64,000 nucleotides of DNA from Bidens hawaiensis (Eukaryota > Streptophyta > Magnoliopsida > Asterales > Asteraceae). A program made the position numbers and the translations under genes. The notes beneath the pieces were generated by a model. The model made no database searches. It was given only the letters and a program-made list of their open reading frames with translations, and had not been told where the DNA came from. Shown here one piece after another: positions 56,346-64,000 of this stretch. The stretch covers positions 186,001 through 250,000 of the forward strand of contig JAIQDT010001660.1 of the NCBI GenBank assembly GCA_021521415.1, read 5' to 3'. The stretch's first letter is position 1. Every line of letters starts with the position of its first letter.

Positions 56346-57233
56346 ATTAGTATCAAAGCATTCGCTTAAAATTGTGTGGTTCGGGATTGATTAACGAGTG
56401 CTTGCAAGTTGTTTTAATGAGATTTCACGTCCAAAAACACTCACAAAACTCATCCGCGCTGAAATATCACCCTTACGGTCCATAATCATCTCCATCAGCC
56501 GTCACAAACCCTAAAAATTCTGATTTTGGGAAGTTCCAATCGTCTAGGCGAACTCATAGCTAGGGTTTCTCACAGACCAGGTGAAGTTACGAGTTAGGTA
56601 AACTTGTAACCCAAGCGAAGTTAACTTCAGGGGAAGTACATGATGACTTTCATTTGTAGCCAAAATCATCTGGATAGCAATCAAGCGTTTGACACGTTAA
56701 CAGCGTGCTGTAAAAAGTGGCAGTATTGACTCATCCATTAGACATATCGTTAGAAGGATTAGCTAGGCTGCCCCATCAAATGACAGAACCGCCAGCCACT
56801 TCTAAACCCTAATACAGACCGTCTAAAATGGCCCTCTTTGGTTAAACGGTCAATCTAACCAGCTCTTTTGGCCATTTTAACTTTCAACCCTTAACTTAAG
56901 ACTTTAGCTTAACTACATACCACTTTTTAACATGTTCATATGGAAACCAAATTTGATGGATATTACACACAACTGGACTTGTTTACTCGTTGAACTTGGC
57001 AAAGCCAAAATTTGGTTTCCTTTTATGTGAGTTTGATTATTGGTTATTGCAGAAAATTATGTTTAATTAGTATGCTTGTCGACTCATGTATAAAATCCAA
57101 CTTAGTTGCAAATCATTTTAGAATTATCATCGAAAAATCTCTTATCTAAAAAAATATATAACAAAATAATAATACTCTTATGATCAAGTAATTAATAAAA
57201 TAATAATATAAATCGAGTCAAACGAAACCATAT
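56346..57233. other. Decayed retroelement interior or intergenic
   Basis: No recognisable domain. It follows the copia primer site and may be its remnant leader. Confidence 0.35.
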
Positions 57234-58774
57234 TGAAGAAACACGGGTCTAATTCGTACAAGGACTAGATCTATAATTCAACCAGGTGAAGAATAAAGGA
57301 TAGGAGTAGGTTAAAACAAGTCGGGATTCAAGCTAGATCTGAGTTTGTACCTGCAAAACAAATTACTGTGAACTCGTTACGAGAAGGGCAAGATGGGGTC
57401 TTCTCGTAACTACTCCCCCAGCGTGAGAATCAGTAACTTTTCTTCTAAAGAGAGAAAGTACTATAATAATGTGATTGATGTATTATCAGAGTTGTGAATG
57501 AATACCTCATGATGATTGAGAGCGTATTTATAGTCGGGGATGGGAGAAGGTGATTGGCTAAGTTGTCACTATCCAAAAGTGCTTCCATTCACCTAGAGAG
57601 ACACGAGGCCCATTCTGATATTAGCTAGGCCATTAGGGAATGTCCACTTATCTCATCTTCATTGGTTAGACCACTACATGCTCTTTGTTAAGGAGGTAAA
57701 TGTCATTGTCAAGAAATCTTTTGGTTAATAATTGTTTCACCTTGAAAATGTGAAGTCACCCTTCCTTTTGCCTGTGGGTACCTTCGGCGAGCTTCTAGAA
57801 GGATTATCTTGCAATCATTCTTTCTTCCGCCTGCGGATGTATCTCGTAGCCTGCCAAGAGCCCAAGACCTATGTTCTTCTTCTTGCAGATGGCTTCCATG
57901 GCTTTTAGAAGAATGTTTGGACTTTCTATTTCTTGGCGGATGACTTTCGCGGGTAGTATATGAGTGATCCACAAAAACATTAAATGGACTAAGGGTTCTT
58001 TGGGCCTTTTCCTGACTCTACCTCTATAAGCCCCCCCCCCCCCCGGTTCCATTGTTTCTTTCACGATGTATTCACATGGATAGAATTTTGGACTTATAGT
58101 TTCCCTGGAGTGAAGTTGTTTCTGAATGTCTTCTTAGATTATTTTTATTATGATTTAATTGGAGGATTAGGATAAGCATGGAGCCTAAGAACTGACGGGT
58201 CTGCTCTGAAGATGTCAGGCGTCTATTCTGAGGTCTTTTGCATATGTTTGACGGCTTGTTTGAAAACCATCCCTTCCTTTTTTCGCTTTTCCCGCTTGAG
58301 GTAGCGATCAGCTTTTGGACCGTCGTTTCCTCTCTCCTCTTTACACCTTCCAATCGCAATATCTGTGATGCATATAAATAGGAGGAACCCTTGCTTTGCG
58401 GGACATCGAAGAAACATTCTGAATTCTGAAAGAGATAAACATAAAACTCAATTTGAGTAAGCGTTCTTTTGGCATGAGGAAGGAAAATTTTTGGGGGTCA
58501 TGGTTACAAACAACGGTTTTATAGCCAACCTTGAAAAAGTACAAGCCATTGCACGAATGCCATCTCTTTCCTCCCTCGTAGAGGTTCAAACATTAAATGG
58601 CAGATTGGTTGCATTGAATAGGTTCTTGGCCAATCATGCATTAAAAGCATTTCCTTTTTTGTCCACACTTTTGAATGCCATCTCCGACTTGTTTTAACCT
58701 AATCCTATCCATTATTCTTTACCTGGTGAAAATATAGATTTAATCCTTGTACGGATTAGATTTGTGTTTCTTCA
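57234..58774. mobile_element. Inverted-repeat-bounded 1.5 kb segment
   Basis: 57234-57324 is the inverse of 58684-58774 (for example CTTGTTTTAACCTA, TTATTC, ACCTGGT, TCCTTGTACG, GTGTTTCTTCA) with roughly 85% identity by eye. The interior holds a C14 run (58030-58043), G/C-richer minus-strand frames of unknown nature (57709-58417) and a gypsy RT piece next to the right repeat. It could be a TIR element that captured retroelement DNA, or opposing remnants of two LTRs. Confidence 0.5.
58436..58695 (+). pseudogene. Ty3/gypsy reverse transcriptase C-terminal fragment
   Basis: Encodes NLSKRSFGMRKE..., then FLGVMVTNNGFIANLEKVQA, MPSLSSLVEVQTLNGRLVAL and NRFLANHALKAFPFLSTLL. This corresponds to the RT thumb/connection of the Tat-type element at 42120-42300 (same LNGRLVALNRFL motif). 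A frame break lies near 58478. No other gypsy domain is adjacent. Confidence 0.8.
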
Positions 58775-59059
58775 CAAACCAAAACTATTTTATGAATTGA
58801 TTTGAAGAAAATTCGACTTCTCTTCTATACGTGCTTTAATTTGACAATTACTAAAAGACATTTAATTCTTAATAGCATTTTTGGAAATATCTTTTAGTAA
58901 CAAAAATCTCTATATTGATTCAAATGTACAATAAATTTCTCTCTCATGTTGCTTTTAATTCGTAATTTCACTTTCATTAAATCTGGATACTTAGATGTGG
59001 AAAGTTTCGAATGACATATGTTCAGATTTCTTGGTGAAAACTATAAGATGGGAACTCGA

Positions 59060-60300
59060 CAATACAGATCACCAGGTGCAAGACTTTACCTTTTGGCTTA
59101 TATGTGTCCCATTAAAATCATTGTTTTATTTGGAGATAGTTGTTGGATCGAATAGCAACTAAATGTGCGCTTTCAACACGATGTATTACATTTGATGATC
59201 TACATTGTGTGTTTTGTGATGGCAATATCAAAACTTCAAAACACCTATTTGTGAATCGCAAGGTAAGCAGGGCCGGCCCAACCATTTTGGAGGCCCAAAG
59301 CAAAGCAAAATTCTGGAGCCTCATTTTATGTTTACCCTATTTTTTAGCCAGCTAGTTTGTAACTTCGATTTCAATTTAACATGAGTATATGTTGGTTCGG
59401 GCTATGTTAAACTCATATTACTTTATACCCTATTGCATGATGTTGGATTAAAAAAAAACAATGATTCCACGCTTTTGTTAACTCAATGATATTGTCAGGT
59501 TCTTCAAAATGGACTTGTATAAGAACTGTATTTCAGCAGAATCTATAACAAAATGCTTGCATTAAAATGAAAAATTATAGCTCTATGTGTCCTCAGTCCC
59601 TCACCAATTCTTGATTATTAGAAATTGTATTTAATGCCTATTTAAAAGAATAACCATTACCTCACCAATTCTTGATCATTAGAAATTGTATTTAATATAT
59701 ATGTCTATGCAAAAGAATAACTATTATATAGAGGCATGTTTGTTAGCGGAATATTTTATTACTTGGATAAACTGGACAAGAAGTGAACCAAGAGAAGAAT
59801 ATAAAAACAAGAAAAAATAGAGAAAACATGACTCAAAAGAAACCTGGTCGAATTATTATTAGACCAACAGAGGCCTTTACGGCTTTACCACTCCGACATA
59901 ACCTAATTTTACAATATTGAGCCACAATTTTACATATATATGAAAACTAACTCTGAAAATTACGAGGTCTTAATATTTGGGGACCCAAATCTCTAGCCTT
60001 ACTTCTTAACACCAACGGGTCGACCAAGTTAAAGAGATATGGTGGATAATACATGATCGGGTTAAACTTTCTAGACGTCCTAGTTTTGACTTTGTGAAGG
60101 AGTTATTGAATAATCCAAGTAAGATCATAAAGAATAAGGAGTTGTGTCTTATGGTTCAATCTATTTCGATGGTTATGCTATGGATGATTTGGCTTTTAGG
60201 AATAATTTCACTATCATCCTCCCTTTGTGTAGTCCAAGTAGTGTATGACATCAAATCGGCTTCTTTTTTGTGGATTAGGCAACGGAGTAAAAAAAAATAG
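59060..60300 (+). pseudogene. LINE reverse-transcriptase tail (zf-RVT) split by an insertion
   Basis: 59100-59262 reads VPLKIIVLFGD-like, then LLDRIATKCALSTRCITFDD and HCVFCDGNIKTSKHLFVN, the zinc-binding domain at the C-terminus of plant L1-type LINEs. After the insertion (59267-60011) the frame resumes with RDMVDNT-like sequence, then KELLNNPSKIIKNKELCL and YDIKSASFLWIRQRSK, the LINE C-terminal end. 5' truncation is typical of LINEs. Confidence 0.7.
59267..60011. mobile_element. DNA element inserted in the LINE tail
   Basis: Starts GGGCCGGCCCAACC and ends near CCAACGGGTCGACC, roughly inverse ends; the LINE frame is interrupted exactly between them. The interior has a short direct duplication (CCTCACCAATTCTTGAT..., 59592 and 59661). 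A clean 8 bp duplication is not seen. The start resembles the MITE at 18061. Confidence 0.5.
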
Positions 60301-60951
60301 TCTAAAGTGGAAGATGTGGCGTTTGTTCAATTTCGTTAATTTCCCTATTTAAGTAGTTGTGTTACATGTTTGTTGGTTTGTTTAATTTCGTTTTTATTTC
60401 CCTTTGTTTGGTTTTGATTCGCTTGTGTCGTGTAAGTGGTCATTCTCTTGGTTTTAATAATATTAGTCAAGAAATTATTATAAGCTTATTTTTTTAAAGT
60501 TGGCTGCAAATCTCTTCTCTCATAATAATATAATTACTTTTTCTTAAGTAGCTTCGATGATGGAAAGTAACAGTATATAGTTTTGGAGGTTTTGGATTTA
60601 AATATTTTTTATAACAGAAAGTCGTTATTAAAAAAATTGAAATTGTGGAAGTGTGTAATTTTTGTGTGGACAATAAATAGAAAGAATTAGTTGGTTGTTG
60701 ATGAATTCATCTTGCCACTCAATGCAATATAATGTCATCGCCCATCTAAGATATTGAATTTTTTTTCCCGAACAATCAATACTCATAATTCTACCAGGGA
60801 TACCGACAAAATTTTTTATTTCTAAGACTTGAACCTTTAACTTTTCTTTAAAAAAAAAAAACTTCTAAAAATATCCTTTATGACCTTCAGTTGTTGACAT
60901 GTAGCGTATATGTTTGTTGAGATGTAGCGTGTGTTAGTTAGTTAGCGTATA
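60301..60951. other. LINE 3' region and intergenic, no gene seen
   Basis: AT-rich DNA. At 60900-60950 words such as TAGCGTATATGT recur before the LTR retroelement and may belong to its edge. Confidence 0.35.
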
Positions 60952-62560
60952 TGTGTTGATAACGCATATGTACATATACGCCTGCCTATATTAGCGTATA
61001 TGTTTAGTAGTTAGCGCTTAAGTCTAGTTGCCTATAAATACTTGTTTTGTAATTACTTTTAATTGTGAATGAGAACCATGAGTTGAATGATTTCATGGTA
61101 TTAGAGCATCTTGCTCGATCCGCTTCCGCATCATCTTTGATTCATCGGTTCTCATCTCCATTTGATCTCTTTCGTTAAGATCATCTTATTTCTTCTCGAT
61201 TCTTTGAATCGATGTCACTTCATTCATTTAGATTTCGGTTTGAATGTCGTTTTTGATTGAATTCTTAATCACTGTGTTAGTGCTTTTCATCAATTTCGCC
61301 GTTCGGACCTCATTTTCCGGCATATTCCGGCGAGCTTTCCGACGGAGTTTTTCATTTTTCTTCGGTTCGATTTTTCATATTCTTCATCATCATCATCATC
61401 ATCATCATTGTTTTTGAATGATTTCATGTTCAAATCTACGTTTTGATTTGAAGATTTCACTGTGTTCACGGCTTTCCAGTGTGTTTCCGGTTATAACCGT
61501 TTTTCCTACGAGTTAATCACCTTCTCCGGTGACTTGCGTTTCCGGCTGCCATATCTACGTTTTATGTTGCCTGAGGTATTGTATTTCCGGCGAGTTTATA
61601 TTCCAGCATCAATTTCGTTTTAATTCCGGCCACTGTAACAGAACTTTCCGGCGATATTCATCTTTTCCGGCACTGTTGAAATTTACAGCGTATATGTTAT
61701 ACGCTCATCATGTCTTATGCGCCCAACTATTCCGGCTTATATGTTATACGCCGGATACCTTATCCGTTGAATATCTGGCGCATAAGTTTTCAGACATATT
61801 TCCGGTGGGTATTCTTTTCCGATGACTTCTCTGTTGAAGTGAGAAATGACACAAAGTGACTGCTCACCATGAAAGCAGTTACCCGCTTAGACACCTTCGC
61901 GTCTTCCAATTACGCCGGATACCTTTTACACGCATTTGTTTCAAATCTGCATTGGATGCTTTGGTGAATTCACGTTTTCCGGTGACACGCTTGCTTATCC
62001 GGATATCTTTCTTATGCATCATCATCAATCTCTGGATATCAAATTTACACGCTGTAGATGGAGAATTCGGAGCTTAATGAACAGTTGATTTTCAAGTTGA
62101 AGATGATGCACCTTCAACCGGGGGGGGGGGGGGGGTATATGTGTTGATAACGCATATGTACATATACGCTTGCCTATATTAGCGTAATTAGTGTATGTGT
62201 TTAGTAGTTAGCGCTAGGGTTGTTCAAAAAGTTCGAGGCTCAAAGCTCAGGCTCGTGGCTCGCTCGAATAAAACTAGCTATAAAACCTGAGCTGATTTGG
62301 ATCATTTTTGTAACCGAGCCAAAATCGCCCCTAGCTCGGCTCGAGTCATGGCTCGGCTCGTTGGCTCAATCTTAAGCTCATTTAATTTCAAAATCAAGCT
62401 AGAGCCTAACTAAGTTGCCCAGTTTAATTTCGAGCCCGAGCTCGAAACCACCCTGGCTCGGCTCGTGAACAGCCCTAGTTAGCGCATAAGTCTAGTTGTC
62501 TATAAATACTTGTTTTGTAACTACTTTTAATTGTGAAGAACCATGAGTTGAATGATTTCA
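60952..62560 (+). mobile_element. Small non-autonomous LTR retroelement
   Basis: Left LTR about 60952-61095 (TGTGTTGATAACGC to GAATGATTTCA). The primer site TGGTATTAGAGCA follows directly (61096-61108). Right LTR 62140-62560 matches apart from a hAT MITE inserted at 62215. A G19 run (about 62119-62135) lies where the polypurine tract belongs. The ~1 kb interior has no gag or pol; it is rich in TTCCGGC/CCGGCGA words and may be captured host sequence. Flanking 5 bp do not match, so the exact left boundary is uncertain. Confidence 0.7.
62215..62477. mobile_element. hAT-type MITE with GGCTC words, in the right LTR
   Basis: Starts TAGGGTTGTTCA and ends TGAACAGCCCTA; perfect 8 bp target duplication GTTAGCGC (62207-62214 and 62478-62485). 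The uninserted state is visible in the left LTR (TTAGCGC near 61014). Body made of GGCTCG/GAGCC words. Confidence 0.92.
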
Positions 62561-63413
62561 TCAGTCCACCCCATCAAAGTTGTTATGACATCTGATATAT
62601 TAACCACTCTAACTATTTGATCCAAACTCAAGTTGAGAGTCGATTAAATTTCAACCTGAACGAACAAGAATAATTCGACAAAACTTAACTTATTAATAAC
62701 CGAAGTTACACATACATATGCATTTATATAAATACAAACGCTTATAAAACACATTACTCATAAAACTAAAAAAAGAATTCAATCCGACGTAACAGGACTT
62801 TGCCTTCTTGTGGGCTTGGAAAGTATGCTTTCACTATCGTGGGTCACTCTTACTTAAAAAAAAAAACTACTTCATGCAAAGCGAAAAAACACGAGAAAAC
62901 GTGTCTTGACAACCAACACATGTGTATTCTTTTTGTTTTTTATACTTTTGGTTTCCTCGGGTTTGAGGTTGTGGAGATACTTAACCAAGTCCAACGAGTT
63001 ATCTTAATAATATTATGACTCCAAAATCAATACATCAGTGTAGTTTATAACAACCTTAGTTTTATAAAACAAAAAGGGCTAGCGACACATGTTATTACCC
63101 GTTTATCTTCTCTTTTGATGTAAAAGAGTTACATAGTTGAGTTATATTGCAACTTCTCATGGATTATTAAAAAACTCACTTTTATGTTGTTTACCGTTTG
63201 CACTAACGATAAATAGTCTACTAAAAAGAAATTATTTTTTAACGACTTCTAAACTACACATATTAAATCCATTTAAACCCCCCCATTGTGTACATCAAAC
63301 TCTTATCTCTTAGCATAGAGAAATGCATTAATACCGTCGGGCAAAAGCCCTTTGATCAAAAGAAACCTTTCTATTGAACCGAAATATCTGAAATATATTT
63401 TTTAATATTATTA
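62561..63413. other. Intergenic, no gene seen
   Basis: AT-rich; short frames only. Confidence 0.45.
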
Positions 63414-63422
63414 TAATTACTT

Positions 63423-63987
63423 AGTATATTGGTTTTTATTAATCCTAACTATTGTTTTTTGGTCACTGCCGGTCCAAACTAATGAATTAGCTAATGACGA
63501 TCCTAACTTTTAACGTATTTGTTCCTAATGGTCCACGACTAACAGAATTCTAACGCCGTTAGTTTTAGGTCGTCGGAAAAACATTTTTGGCCGGAAAAAT
63601 CAAATTTGTTGTTGAACACCACAACCACCACCAATTAACTCCCCGCTAACCAACTACCACCACTTGAGCACCATCAACCAATTTTGACAACGGTTCTAGG
63701 GTTTCCCGACCTCAATAATTGAGGCTTTTACTAGAAAAAGGTTCCTAAATGTCCGATACAAAGTTACCAAGATGTTCGACGAAAATGTTCAGTTTTCGGG
63801 AAAAAAATTGAGTTTTCCGGTCAAAAACGTTTTTCCGGCAACGTGAAATTAACGACGTTAGGAATCTGTTAGTCATGGACCGTTAGGAACAAATACATTA
63901 AAAGCTGGGACCACAACAGCCAATTTATTAGTTGGGACCGGTAGTAACCAAAAGACGATAGTTATGATTAATAAAAACCGATATACC
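63423..63987. mobile_element. Mutator-type MITE with ~190 bp TIRs
   Basis: The left arm (63423-63600) and right arm (about 63818-63987) are inverse copies: TATATTGGTTTTTATTAATC against its complement, down to the CCGGAAAAACATTTTTGGCCGG region. The 9 bp target duplication TAATTACTT is at 63414-63422 and 63988-63996. The loop (63600-63817) has CCACCA-rich non-coding sequence. Long TIRs plus a 9 bp duplication point to the Mutator superfamily. Confidence 0.85.
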
Positions 63988-64000
63988 TAATTACTTTAAC

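Overview
This window is nuclear DNA of a flowering plant. Genes are split by GT-AG introns, intergenic space is AT-rich, and most of the 64 kb is nested transposable elements of typical plant families. The sequence style of the Ty1/copia gag and of the LTR families suggests a eudicot, probably Asteraceae; that is inference, not something read directly.

Three host genes look intact, all on the + strand. (1) 10893-13767 encodes a DUF707 family protein of 380 aa in 13 coding exons, with a long 5' UTR intron upstream. (2) 15622-18536 encodes a UDP-xylose-transporter-like (UXT) nucleotide-sugar transporter of 345 aa in 7 exons. (3) 51909-54465 encodes an ankyrin-repeat/PGG-domain membrane protein of the ACD6/ITN1 type, 595 aa in 6 exons. 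Genes 1 and 2 are direct neighbours, and the same pair is, from memory, adjacent in Arabidopsis. A broken copy of one ankyrin exon lies just downstream of gene 3.

Layout: 1-1894 holds an LTR remnant, a MITE and a complete TRIM. 1939-7857 is a 5.9 kb Helitron with decayed RPA-like and PIF1-helicase coding sequence and captured exon pieces of a kinesin-5 and, in opposite orientation, an RGLG/copine-like ubiquitin ligase. 8.9-18.5 kb carries genes 1 and 2, with several hAT-like MITEs in their introns and flanks. 18.7-38.55 kb is dominated by a 3.1 kb inverted repeat (19093-22164 against 35454-38554) around a 13.3 kb spacer. Arms and spacer are packed with MITEs bordered by (TA)n tracts, plus a small Helitron in each arm. 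38.55-49.7 kb is a decayed Ty1/copia element invaded by a Ty3/gypsy Tat-type element and by a 2.6 kb solo LTR. 50.1-51.7 kb is a Mutator-like TIR element with a Harbinger-type MITE inside. 51.9-54.5 kb is gene 3. 54.7-64 kb is a mosaic of hAT MITEs, a copia 5' LTR, a gypsy RT fragment, a LINE tail, a small LTR retroelement with a poly-G tract, and a Mutator-type MITE.

The strongest observations are the Helitron multi-gene capture, the large inverted repeat whose outer break cuts into a copia gag, the chain of (TA)n-associated MITEs, a small but complex template-switch-like palindrome (34286-34567), and a series of MITEs whose interiors are degenerate reiterations of one short word. No tRNA, rRNA or CRISPR array was recognised.
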